A stretch of DNA of 40,988 nucleotides from Streptomyces ossamyceticus. GTDB lineage: Bacteria; Actinomycetota; Actinomycetes; Streptomycetales; Streptomycetaceae. The notes beneath the pieces are model-generated. The model was not told the DNA's origin, made no database searches, and was given only the letters and a program-made list of their open reading frames with translations. The stretch lies in the NCBI RefSeq assembly GCF_001418475.1, contig NZ_LIQX01000034.1:1-40988 (forward strand), read 5' to 3'. This document shows positions 22,752-32,354 of this stretch, in pieces (positions within the stretch are counted from its first letter, which is position 1; the number at the start of each line of letters is the position of its first letter). The position numbers were made by a program, and so were the translations under genes.

Positions 22752-25715
22752 CTACCTGTCGCCCGGGCCTTCCACCAGCCCCAGCATCCGCTCCGCCTCG
22801 GCACGACGCGCGACCGCCGTCTCGTCCTCCTGGCTGCCGGCGCCGCCACCGTCGCCGTCGGCGCCGCCGACTCCGTCGCCACCGCCGTACGCGGCCAACA
22901 CACTCCGCGCCCGCCCCGCCGCGTCGGCCGCCCTCCGAAGGTCCGCCTCCAGCCACCCGGCCGCGAGTTCCGCGCCGGTCCGCGCGTCGAGGAAGTCGGC
23001 CCCCAGGGAGCCGTACACCGCCACCGCCCGCTCGACGAGCGTCAGCGCCTCCTCGAACACCGCCCGGTACGCGTCGAGTTCGGCGTCCTCGGCGACGGAG
23101 CGGGCGAGCAGGTCGCCGAACTGCCGGTACGTCTCGCCGAGTTCCGCGTGGATCCGCAGCCGGTTCTCCTCGCCGGTCACATCCGACAGGGCCGCCTCGC
23201 ACCCGGCCACCGCGTCACCCATCAACTCCCTGGCGGCGTCGAGCCCCGTACCCTCCTGCGCCGCGTACCAGGCCCGCGCCCGCAGCGCCCGCACATACCC
23301 GTGGACGTTGCCCAGCTCTCCCCACAGGGTGCCCGCGCGCTCGTACGCCCGGTCCGCCTCGGCGGGCAGCCCCGCGCGGGCGAGGGCCTCCGCGGCGAGG
23401 TGCGCGAGCACGGCGTGGTCGCGCTGCTCGGGCCAGTGCCGGGTGATGTCGGCGGCCCGCAGCCACCGGTCGGCCGCCTCACGGTGCTCGCCCATCTCGG
23501 TGTGGCAGTCGCCGAGCCACCACAGGGTCTGGGCTACGGCCCCGTCCCCGTGGATCTCGGCGGTCAGGTCCAGCAGGGCCGACTCCAGCACCTCCGCGGC
23601 CTCCGCCCACCGCCCCTGCCGCAGCAGGAACCCGCCGAGCAGATGCCGGGCCCAGGAGCCGAGCGTCCGGCTCTCACCGGCCTCGTCGGCCCAGTGTGCC
23701 GCCTCCAGCGCGTGCGCGGCGCCCGGCTCGACCCGGTCGGCGGCCCCGAGGAGCTCGGCCAGCTGGACATGGAGCTGAGCGTGGCCCATCGGCTCCAGAT
23801 CCGTACCGCCGTGCTCCAGCGCCGCGCCGGCCGCCCGCTCGGCCCGCTCCAGATCCCCGAGCTGCTGCGCGAGCCCGGCCAGCCGGGCCTCGTACTGCAC
23901 CGCGAACCAGGGCGCCCCGGCCGTCACATAGCGTTCCGCGGCCTCCTCGAACAGCGCGGCGGCGGTCTCCGCGTCCCCGCCGCGCTCGGCCAGCTCCCCG
24001 AGCATGGCCCGCGCCTCCGCGGCCCGCGAGGCCAGCCGCACGTCCTGCTCACGGCGCGGTTCGACGAACTCCGCCAGCTCCCGCACGGCGGCCTCGGCGG
24101 CGGGCACCGCGCTCTCGTCCGGGTCCGCCTCCTCCAGCCGCTGCATGAGTATCCGGGCCCGCCCCACCAGCACGGACGCCGTCTGCCGAAGCCCCGTGGC
24201 GCCGCCCGCGTGGAGCGCGAGGACCTTCTCGTACGGCTCGGACAGCAGCTCCAGCGCTTCCTCGGTGTGCCCGTTCAAGGCGTGGACCGTCGCTCCGCGC
24301 GCGCGTGCCGCGAGCGCCTCGCCCAGGTCACCGGCCTCCTCGTACAGCTCGGCCGCGTGCTCGAACAGGGTGCGTCCCTCGGGCCCGAGGCCGATCGCCC
24401 GGTGGTCGACGATCTCCGCCCTGTCATGGGCGTCCAATTCCGCGCCGTCCGCCTCGGCGGCCCGCGCCACCGCGGCCCACGCGCCCACGGAGTCCGGATG
24501 CAGGGACTCGGAGAGCCGCCGCGCCTCGGCGAGGAGCGCGGGCAGGTCGTCCCGCGCCGGTGCCGCCTCGGCGCGCTCCACGGCCAGGGGCTGCCGGGGC
24601 GCCGGGACCGTGCGCGTCGCCCGCACGCCCAGCGGCAGCCGGTCCACGAGCGGTGGCTGGTCCATGCGCTCCCGGACGTGGGTGCTGACGTACGCCGTGC
24701 CGTTGCGCTCGTCGAACCGGGCGGCCAGGGACAGTGCCTCCGCGCGCGCGTGTGCGGCCAGTTCGGCGGCCGTCCAGGTACGGCCGGCGGGACCCGGGAC
24801 CGTCTGATCGGCGAAGCCACGGCTGACCAGGCGGTCCATGAGGAGCGCCACCACGGCCGCGAAGTCCGCTTTGCTGCGCGGGTCCCCGGAGTCCGTGAAG
24901 TACGCCGGCCGCTCGGCGAGCAGCTCAAGACCGCGGGCCTCGTTGCCGGTCAGGGCGCAGAACTCCACGTGGTCCGCGTACGCGCCGCGCATGCTCTCCA
25001 TGGCCCGCACCAGCCGGAAACCGCGCAGATGGTGGGCGCGCGCCTCGTCCGGGCGGCCCAGCCGCAGCAGCGGCAGCAGGGAGGACGCCAGAGCGGTGTG
25101 CGGTTCGTGGGCGCAGGTGTACTCGCCCTCCAGGACCGGCGCCCACAGCCGCAGCGCCTCGGCGTCGCGCCGCTGCCGCGCCTGCCACCAGCCCTGGCCG
25201 TGCAGCTCGCACGCGTGGCAGTCGGCCATGCTGTCCCGGTCGGCCGCCAGCCACGCCTCGTACGCCCGCTCGGCCCGCGCCAGGTCACCGACGTGCGCGG
25301 CCACACTGAACTCGGCGCTGCGCACAGCCCGTTCCGAGTGCCCGGCGAGCCGGTAGCGGTGCTCCATCTCGCCGAGCCACTTCTCGATCGAGGCGAGCGG
25401 CACATGCGGCTGGTTGAGCATGCCGGCCGACATCCACTTGAACACCCAGTGCAGCGAGTGGACCTCGTACTCGTCGAAGTCCTCGGGGCGCTCGTCCCAC
25501 ATGCGCAGCAGGCGCGCGAAGGGGACGAACATCTTGTCCTTCTCGGAGCTGTAGTTGTAGACCTTCAGCTGGTGCCCGAGCGCCTCGATCACGGCGAGCG
25601 GGATGTTCAGCTTCTCGGCCTCGGCGAGCAGCCGCTCCGCGCGCGCGTTGCGGGCGGGGCCCTCCGGCTGCTCGTAGTTCTCCGCCATGGCCCGGCGCAG
25701 TTCGTCGAAGTCCAT
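22752..25715 (-). CDS. Large helical-repeat (TPR-like) protein paired with an HSP90-family gene
   Basis: 987 residues. It starts MDFDELRRAMAENYEQPEGP; ATG at 25715 has GAGGG 5 nt upstream. An alternative in-frame GTG lies at 25727. Most of the protein is Ala/Leu-rich antiparallel helices with TPR spacing, for example LARAERAYEAWLAAD, AGDLGEALAARARGATVHAL, and LGDCHTEMGEHREAADRWLR followed by AADITRHW. A Gly/Asp-rich linker precedes the last helix. No signal peptide, membrane segment or enzyme motif is seen, so it is probably a cytoplasmic scaffold. Its start is 8 nt after the HSP90 stop, so the two are cotranscribed and may act together, as TPR co-chaperones do with HSP90 in eukaryotes (analogy only). 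Confidence 0.8.
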   Translation of the reverse strand: MDFDELRRAMAENYEQPEGPARNARAERLLAEAEKLNIPLAVIEALGHQLKVYNYSSEKDKMFVPFARLLRMWDERPEDFDEYEVHSLHWVFKWMSAGMLNQPHVPLASIEKWLGEMEHRYRLAGHSERAVRSAEFSVAAHVGDLARAERAYEAWLAADRDSMADCHACELHGQGWWQARQRRDAEALRLWAPVLEGEYTCAHEPHTALASSLLPLLRLGRPDEARAHHLRGFRLVRAMESMRGAYADHVEFCALTGNEARGLELLAERPAYFTDSGDPRSKADFAAVVALLMDRLVSRGFADQTVPGPAGRTWTAAELAAHARAEALSLAARFDERNGTAYVSTHVRERMDQPPLVDRLPLGVRATRTVPAPRQPLAVERAEAAPARDDLPALLAEARRLSESLHPDSVGAWAAVARAAEADGAELDAHDRAEIVDHRAIGLGPEGRTLFEHAAELYEEAGDLGEALAARARGATVHALNGHTEEALELLSEPYEKVLALHAGGATGLRQTASVLVGRARILMQRLEEADPDESAVPAAEAAVRELAEFVEPRREQDVRLASRAAEARAMLGELAERGGDAETAAALFEEAAERYVTAGAPWFAVQYEARLAGLAQQLGDLERAERAAGAALEHGGTDLEPMGHAQLHVQLAELLGAADRVEPGAAHALEAAHWADEAGESRTLGSWARHLLGGFLLRQGRWAEAAEVLESALLDLTAEIHGDGAVAQTLWWLGDCHTEMGEHREAADRWLRAADITRHWPEQRDHAVLAHLAAEALARAGLPAEADRAYERAGTLWGELGNVHGYVRALRARAWYAAQEGTGLDAARELMGDAVAGCEAALSDVTGEENRLRIHAELGETYRQFGDLLARSVAEDAELDAYRAVFEEALTLVERAVAVYGSLGADFLDARTGAELAAGWLEADLRRAADAAGRARSVLAAYGGGDGVGGADGDGGGAGSQEDETAVARRAEAERMLGLVEGPGDR

Positions 25716-25723
25716 GACGTCCC

Positions 25724-27577
25724 TCACGGTCGGCCGCCCTCCCCGGGCCCGCTCTCGCTGTGCGTGGCCCACTCCAGGAGGCCTATGAACGCGCGGTTCA
25801 GGAGCGCCGAGTCCGCCGGCCTGAGCGGTCGCTGCGCCATCAGCAGGGCCTGCCCGTACAGGGACTCGGTGGCGGTCCCGATCAGCTCGGGATCGCGCAG
25901 GGCACCGATCCGCCGGACGAGCGGGTTGAGGTGGTTCAGCACCAGCCGCGCGCGCGGGGCGCTGCCGCGCAGCGAGCCGAGGATGCCCGCCCACAGATCG
26001 TCGGCCTGCTCCTCGGCCTCCGCGCGGGCCTGCTCGTGCCGGGAGGAACGGTCGTCCAGGTGCAGCGCGGGCACCGACAGCGGATGGAACGCCCGCAGCA
26101 CGACATCGCAACCCAGGGGGTCGAGCTTCGCCCGCGCGGCCGACAGGAAGCCCGCCAGCGCCAGCTCCTCGTCCGGGTCGGGCGCGTCCAGATGCGCGGT
26201 CACCGTGTCGGCGTCCAACTCGGCGACCATCGTGCCCGGCCGCACCGACGGCAGTGCCTCGACCAGCTCGCTGTCGTACGTGTAACCGCCGTTGATCACC
26301 CCGACGCCCTGCGCGGAGGCGATCGGCGCGACCTGGCGGTACTCCTCCACCGTCCGCGTGAAGTGCACCACCGGGTGCCGCTGCGCGAACTCCTCCAGGG
26401 ACAGCCGCCCGTCGGTCGTCTCGAAGGGCAGCCACGGCAGCATCGTGCGCAGCATCTCCTTGTCGTGCCGCGCCAGGGACTTCACTCCCAGGTAGTGCAC
26501 CGAGAGGAAGGCCGCCAGCCGCTCCGGATCACCCGCGGCGAGACCGGTCAGCCACCCGCGGATCCGCTCGCCCAGCGCCTCCCGGACGGCAGCGAGGGTC
26601 TCGTCCTCGTACAGCGACTCACGGGACGCCGTGGGCCGCAGACTGTCCGTGTCGAGCACACAGCGCACGAAGAACGCCCACTCCGGCAGCAGCTGTTCGG
26701 CCCGCTCCGTGAGCAGCATGCCCTTCAGGTGCACCCGGTGGCCCACCCGCTGCGCCGGGCTGACCGCGGACGGCAGCACGTAGGCCACGCCCCGCACCCC
26801 GGCCAGCGGCACGTCCAGCTCGATCGCGTCCAACGGGGTGAACCCGAACAGGTCGTGGCAGTGCCGCGCGAGAGCCACCCGCCGGGTGGCGGGGGAGGGG
26901 TACGGGCGGTCCCAGGGCGCCGGCAGATCCGTGACGGCCTCCTCGCCGACCCGCACGTCGTACGGCAGCAGCGAGCCGAAGTCCCGCGCCAGCGACAGCA
27001 CGCGCGTGTGCGAGAGCCACTCCGCCGCTCCCGGCCGCGCGACCAGATGCACGGTCGTCCCCGGCTCGGGGCGCGCCTCGTCCGGCAGCGTCCGCACCGT
27101 GTACGAGCCGTCGTCGGTCGCCGTCCACTCCACGGGCGCCGCGTCCGGTGTACGGGCGCTGCGGCTGACGACCCGGATGCGCTCGGCGACCACGAAGCAC
27201 GCCAGCAATCCGATGCCGAACTGCCCGAGGAAGTCCGAGCGGACCTCCTGCAGCCCGTCGGCCCGCTTGGAGCTGCGGCCGATCGTCGCGAGGAGACTGT
27301 GCACGTCGGACTCGGTGAGCCCCACGCCGGAGTCCTCCACCCGCAGCGCGCCGCCCTCGGCGAACAGCCGCACCCGGGCGGGCGCGTCGGGTTCCTCGGC
27401 CCGCCGCGCGGTGATCGCGTCCACCGCGTTCTGCAGCAGCTCGCGCAGGTAGACCTTCGGACTGGAATAGAGGTGGTGCGAGAGCAGATCCACCAGGCCA
27501 CGCAGATCGACCTGGAACGTGTGAGGTGACTGTGGAGTCCGGGATGCCTGGGATGACTGTGAGGTCATTGAGTCCAT
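25724..27577 (-). CDS. HSP90-family (HtpG-like) ATPase
   Basis: 617 residues, close to E. coli HtpG. The N-terminal GHKL ATPase has YLRELLQNAVDAI near residue 45 (catalytic Glu and Mg-binding Asn), RVEDSGVGLTESD, and GQFGIGLLACFVVAERI (lid and Gly motif). The middle domain retains CVLDTDSLRPTASRESLYED, matching the conserved SRE loop whose Arg contacts ATP. The C-terminal domain is divergent and lacks a clear canonical dimerisation helix. ATP turnover is therefore expected, but the client range may differ from HtpG. ATG at 27577 (MDSMTSQSSQ) has only a weak ribosome-binding site; a second ATG is at 27568. The downstream partner is the helical-repeat gene. Divergent from recG. Confidence 0.88.
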   Translation of the reverse strand: MDSMTSQSSQASRTPQSPHTFQVDLRGLVDLLSHHLYSSPKVYLRELLQNAVDAITARRAEEPDAPARVRLFAEGGALRVEDSGVGLTESDVHSLLATIGRSSKRADGLQEVRSDFLGQFGIGLLACFVVAERIRVVSRSARTPDAAPVEWTATDDGSYTVRTLPDEARPEPGTTVHLVARPGAAEWLSHTRVLSLARDFGSLLPYDVRVGEEAVTDLPAPWDRPYPSPATRRVALARHCHDLFGFTPLDAIELDVPLAGVRGVAYVLPSAVSPAQRVGHRVHLKGMLLTERAEQLLPEWAFFVRCVLDTDSLRPTASRESLYEDETLAAVREALGERIRGWLTGLAAGDPERLAAFLSVHYLGVKSLARHDKEMLRTMLPWLPFETTDGRLSLEEFAQRHPVVHFTRTVEEYRQVAPIASAQGVGVINGGYTYDSELVEALPSVRPGTMVAELDADTVTAHLDAPDPDEELALAGFLSAARAKLDPLGCDVVLRAFHPLSVPALHLDDRSSRHEQARAEAEEQADDLWAGILGSLRGSAPRARLVLNHLNPLVRRIGALRDPELIGTATESLYGQALLMAQRPLRPADSALLNRAFIGLLEWATHSESGPGEGGRP

Positions 27578-27716
27578 CGTCGCAGCGCCGGTGGGGTGGG
27601 GGTCGGGCGACGGCGCGGGGTAGGGCGGTCCCACGAGACGGTGACCGCGGACGGGAGGCGGCACGGGCCTTCGCTACAGGCCCGGGAGTGCGCCATCCTA
27701 GGCGCGAACGACCCGC

Positions 27717-27745
27717 CTGACCAGCGGATTTCAAGGACGTATACG
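27717..27745 (+). promoter_or_regulatory. Predicted recG promoter
   Basis: CTGACC (27717-27722), a 17-nt spacer and TATACG (27740-27745). A start point 7-10 nt further falls at 27752-27755, where an in-frame GTG (27755) begins, so a leaderless recG mRNA is possible. Confidence 0.45.
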
Positions 27746-27769
27746 GGATTGTCAGTGCAGTGGTGTGCA

Positions 27770-30700
27770 ATGGATCTCGTGCCCGCGCTCGAAGAACCGC
27801 TCAAGAACACGCTCGGCGCCGCCACCGCGAAGGTGATGGCCGAGCACCTCGGCCTGCACACCGTCGGAGACCTGCTGCACCACTATCCCCGCAGGTACGA
27901 GGAGCGTGGGCAGCTCACCCACCTCGCCGACCTGCCCATGGACGAGCACGTCACGGTGGTCGCCCAGGTCGCCGACGCCCGCCTGCACACCTTCGCCTCC
28001 GCCAAGGCCCCCCGCGGCAAGGGCCAGCGCCTCGAGGTCACGATCACCGACGGCAGCGGCCGCCTCCAGCTGGTCTTCTTCGGCAACGGCGTGCACAAGC
28101 CCCACAAGGAGCTCCTCCCCGGCACCCGCGCCCTCTTCGCCGGCAAGGTCTCCGTCTTCAACCGCCGCCTCCAGCTGGCCCACCCGGCGTACGAACTGCT
28201 GCGCGGCGAAGACGTGTCGGAGACGGTCGACAGCTGGGCGGGCGCCCTCATCCCGATCTACCCGGCCACCGCCAAGCTGGAGTCCTGGAAGATCGCCAAG
28301 GCGGTGCAGACGGTCCTGCCGAGCGCCCAGGAGGCCGTGGACCCCCTCCCCGAGTCCCTGCGCGCGGGCCGGGGCCTGGTCCCCCTCCCCGAAGCCCTGC
28401 TGAAGATCCACCGTCCCCACACCAAGGCGGACATCGAGTCCGCCCGGGACCGCCTCAAGTGGGACGAGGCCTTCGTCCTCCAGGTCGCCCTCGCCCGCCG
28501 CCGGCACGCCGACGCCCAACTGCCCGCCGTGGCCCGCCGCCCCACCCCGGACGGCCTCCTCACCGCCTTCGACGCCCGCCTCCCGTTCACCCTGACCGAG
28601 GGCCAGCAGAAGGTCTCCCGCGAGATCTTCGACGACCTCGCCACCGAACACCCGATGCACCGGCTGCTCCAGGGAGAGGTGGGCTCCGGGAAAGCCCAGC
28701 CCCTCGATTCATTGGTCCTGACGCCTTCGGGATTCCGGCGCATGGGCGACCTCTCGCCGCGGGACGAGGTGATCGTGCCCACCGGCGAGATCGCCCTCGT
28801 GGACGGTGTCTTTCCCCAGGGAGAGCGTGATGTGTGGCGCGTCGTACTCTCCGACGGAAGCTCCGTGGAATGCGATGACGAGCACCTCTGGATCGTCGGC
28901 ACCAGTTGCGGATGGCACCGCAGGCAAGCACCCAAGGTGATGACCACACGGGAGATCCGCCAGGACCTTCACAAGGCCAATGGTTCATCGAAGTGGTACA
29001 TCCCTTCAGCGACCCCGGTCGACCTCGGAGACGACTCTGCGCTGCCTCTCGATCCCTACCTGTTCGGCCTGCTTCTGGGAGACGGTTCCTTCCGCCACAA
29101 TCTGCGCGTGTCCACCGTCGACCCCGAGATCCACGATGCCGTGGCGACGTCCGTGGCACCGGAATGCCGACTCGTGCCCGTCGCGGGTTCCCGCTGCGAC
29201 TACACGATTCAGCCGACGCGGCGCCTGGGTGGCGCCCGCAACCCCGTGATCCAGACGCTGCGGGACCTTGGCCTGTGGGGCGTGACGGCTCACGGCAAAT
29301 TCGTCCCCGAAGTGTTCAAGAACTCGTCGATCAAGAACCGCCTCGCATTGCTGCAGGGGCTCCTGGACACCGACGGCACCGTGGATGGGAACGGGCTGAG
29401 CGTCTCGCTCTGTTCTACCTCTCGCAGACTCGCGGAGGACGTCGCGTGGCTCGTACGGTCGCTCGGCGGCCGCGCCCGAGTGCTGCCGCAGAAAGCCGCC
29501 TTCAATGTCTCGGTGGCCCTTCCCGACGTGTTTCCTCCGTTCCGGCTGACCCGAAAAGCCGAACGAACTCGTCCTCGGCCGAAGTACAACACATTCCGGC
29601 GAGGCATCCGCGATGTCGAATACGTGGGACGAAAGCCCGTCCAGTGCATCAGCGTCGCCCATCCCAGCCACGCGTACATCACGGACCACTTCACTGTCAC
29701 CCACAACACGATGGTGGCCCTGCGCGCCATGCTCGCCGTGGTGGACGCCGGTGGGCAGGCGGCCATGCTCGCGCCGACCGAGGTGCTCGCCCAGCAGCAC
29801 CACCGGTCGGTGACGGAGATGATGGGCGAACTGGCCGAGGGCGGCATGCTGGGCGGCGCCGAACACGCCACCAAGGTCGTGCTGCTCACCGGTTCCATGG
29901 GCGCGGCGGCCCGCCGTCAGGCGCTCCTCGACCTGGTCACCGGCGAGGCCGGCATCGTCATCGGCACCCATGCGCTGATCGAGGACAAGGTGCAGTTCCA
30001 CGACCTGGGCCTGGTCGTCGTCGACGAACAGCACCGCTTCGGCGTGGAGCAGCGCGACGCTCTGCGCGGCAAGGGCAAGCAGCCGCCGCACCTCCTCGTC
30101 ATGACGGCCACGCCCATCCCGCGCACCGTCGCGATGACCGTCTTCGGCGACCTGGAGACCTCGGTCCTCGACCAACTCCCCGCGGGCCGCTCGCCGATCG
30201 CCAGCCATGTCGTCCCCGCCGCCGACAAACCGCACTTCCTCGCCCGCGCCTGGGAGCGGGTCCGCGAGGAGGTGGAGAACGGCCACCAGGCGTACATCGT
30301 CTGCCCCCGCATCGGCGACGACATCGACGAACAGACCGGCCCCGGGAAGAGCAAGAAGTCCCCGGAGGACGAGGCGGAGAAGCGGCCGCCGCTCGCCGTC
30401 CTCGACATCGCCGACCAGCTCGCCCAGGGCCCCCTGCGCGGCCTCCAGGTGGAGGTCCTGCACGGCCGTATGCACCCGGACGACAAGGACGCGGTCATGC
30501 GCCGCTTCGCCGCCGGCGAGACCAAGGTCCTGGTGGCGACCACGGTCATCGAGGTCGGCGTCAACGTCCCGAACGCCACGGCGATGGTCATCATGGACGC
30601 CGACCGCTTCGGCGTCTCCCAGCTCCACCAGCTCCGCGGCCGCGTCGGCCGGGGGTCCGCCCCTGGTCTCTGCCTCCTGGTCACGGAGATGCCCGAGGCC

Positions 30701-30997
30701 AGCGCAGCCCGCCAGCGCCTGGGCGCCGTCGCCTCCACCCTCGACGGTTTCGAACTCTCCCGCATCGACCTCGAACAGCGCCGCGAGGGCGACGTCCTCG
30801 GCCAGGCCCAGTCCGGCGCCCGCACCAGCCTGCGGATGCTCACCGTCATCGACGACGAGGAGATCATCACGGAGGCGAGGGAGGAGGCGGCGTCGGTGGT
30901 GGCCGCCGACCCGGAGCTGGAGTCCTTCCCGGGCCTGAGGACGGCCTTGGACGCCCTCCTGGACGAGGAGAGGGAGCAGTACCTGGAGAAGGGCTGA
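27770..30997 (+). CDS. recG: ATP-dependent DNA helicase RecG interrupted by an intein
   Basis: RecG remodels stalled replication forks and branch-migrates Holliday junctions. From ATG 27770 (MDLVPALEEPLKN) the precursor has 1075 residues; removing the 338-residue intein leaves 737, a normal RecG length. The N-extein (residues 1-308) has the wedge/OB domain (GSGRLQLVFFGNG) and ends with GEVGSGK. The C-extein (429 residues) starts with Thr and carries the remaining helicase motifs: LAPTEVLAQQHH, VVVDEQHRFGVEQ, MTATPIPRT, VEVLHGRMHPDDK, ATTVIEVGVNVPNAT and QLRGRVGRG. The intein splits the Walker A sequence GSGK|T, so unspliced protein should not bind ATP. An in-frame GTG at 27755 is an alternative, possibly leaderless, start. 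rsmD follows after 129 nt. Confidence 0.96.
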   Translation: MDLVPALEEPLKNTLGAATAKVMAEHLGLHTVGDLLHHYPRRYEERGQLTHLADLPMDEHVTVVAQVADARLHTFASAKAPRGKGQRLEVTITDGSGRLQLVFFGNGVHKPHKELLPGTRALFAGKVSVFNRRLQLAHPAYELLRGEDVSETVDSWAGALIPIYPATAKLESWKIAKAVQTVLPSAQEAVDPLPESLRAGRGLVPLPEALLKIHRPHTKADIESARDRLKWDEAFVLQVALARRRHADAQLPAVARRPTPDGLLTAFDARLPFTLTEGQQKVSREIFDDLATEHPMHRLLQGEVGSGKAQPLDSLVLTPSGFRRMGDLSPRDEVIVPTGEIALVDGVFPQGERDVWRVVLSDGSSVECDDEHLWIVGTSCGWHRRQAPKVMTTREIRQDLHKANGSSKWYIPSATPVDLGDDSALPLDPYLFGLLLGDGSFRHNLRVSTVDPEIHDAVATSVAPECRLVPVAGSRCDYTIQPTRRLGGARNPVIQTLRDLGLWGVTAHGKFVPEVFKNSSIKNRLALLQGLLDTDGTVDGNGLSVSLCSTSRRLAEDVAWLVRSLGGRARVLPQKAAFNVSVALPDVFPPFRLTRKAERTRPRPKYNTFRRGIRDVEYVGRKPVQCISVAHPSHAYITDHFTVTHNTMVALRAMLAVVDAGGQAAMLAPTEVLAQQHHRSVTEMMGELAEGGMLGGAEHATKVVLLTGSMGAAARRQALLDLVTGEAGIVIGTHALIEDKVQFHDLGLVVVDEQHRFGVEQRDALRGKGKQPPHLLVMTATPIPRTVAMTVFGDLETSVLDQLPAGRSPIASHVVPAADKPHFLARAWERVREEVENGHQAYIVCPRIGDDIDEQTGPGKSKKSPEDEAEKRPPLAVLDIADQLAQGPLRGLQVEVLHGRMHPDDKDAVMRRFAAGETKVLVATTVIEVGVNVPNATAMVIMDADRFGVSQLHQLRGRVGRGSAPGLCLLVTEMPEASAARQRLGAVASTLDGFELSRIDLEQRREGDVLGQAQSGARTSLRMLTVIDDEEIITEAREEAASVVAADPELESFPGLRTALDALLDEEREQYLEKG
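28694..29707 (+). mobile_element. Class 3 intein with LAGLIDADG homing endonuclease in RecG
   Basis: A 338-residue in-frame insertion. It begins AQPLDSLVLTPSGFRRMGDL (Ala1, no Cys or Ser) and ends HFTVTHN followed by Thr of the extein. Block B is GSSVECDDEHLW with His64 and Trp66 at B:12. Block F is VQCISVAHPSHAYI with Cys318 at F:4. Block G is FTVTHN with Thr336 at G:5, then His337 and Asn338. Trp66-Cys318-Thr336 is the WCT set that defines class 3 inteins, in which the block F Cys replaces residue 1 as first nucleophile (family knowledge). Between them lies a LAGLIDADG endonuclease with both motifs: LFGLLLGDGSF (Asp130) and LLQGLLDTDGTV (Asp227). No stop or frameshift is visible. A/T-ending codons are more frequent than in the exteins, suggesting later acquisition. 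Confidence 0.93.
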
Positions 30998-31126
30998 GGA
31001 GAGGGCCGCACGCGCAGGGCCGGTGCCGCGTGTGACCTCGCCCCCTCCCCGTACCGGTGGCACGCGCCCGTGCCTCCCCGCCTGACAGACTGGAGTCGTA
31101 GCCGTCCCCTCCTCCAAGGACCCAAG

Positions 31127-32220
<1,094 letters not shown>

Positions 32221-32229
32221 AGCACCCCG

Positions 32230-32260
32230 TCGCGGGGCCCGTTCGCGGGGCCCGCGCGGA
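32230..32260 (+). terminator. Stem-loop after coaD
   Basis: CGCGGG pairs with CCCGCG, and an inner CCCG-TTCG-CGGG hairpin has a G/G mismatch between the two stems. No clear T-tract. Confidence 0.45.
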
Positions 32261-32354
32261 CTCGCTCGCGCCACCCGGTGTCCGGTGGTCCTCCACTGGC
32301 CGTACAGTCGATCCGACCGTCTCCAACACAGCTGTAGAGAGTGGCGAGCACACG

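Noticed and set aside
25716-26435. Upstream extension of the helical-repeat protein to over 1200 residues
   Set aside because: The extra frame overlaps the HSP90 gene, and the ATG at 25715 has a good ribosome-binding site directly after the HSP90 stop.
28694-29707. Insertion sequence, frameshift or recG gene fusion
   Set aside because: The frame is continuous, there are no terminal inverted repeats or target duplications, and splicing blocks plus LAGLIDADG motifs identify an intein.
28694-29707. Class 1 or class 2 (KlbA-like) intein
   Set aside because: Residue 1 is Ala, which excludes class 1. The Trp-Cys-Thr set at B:12, F:4 and G:5 favours class 3 over the Ala-first class 2.
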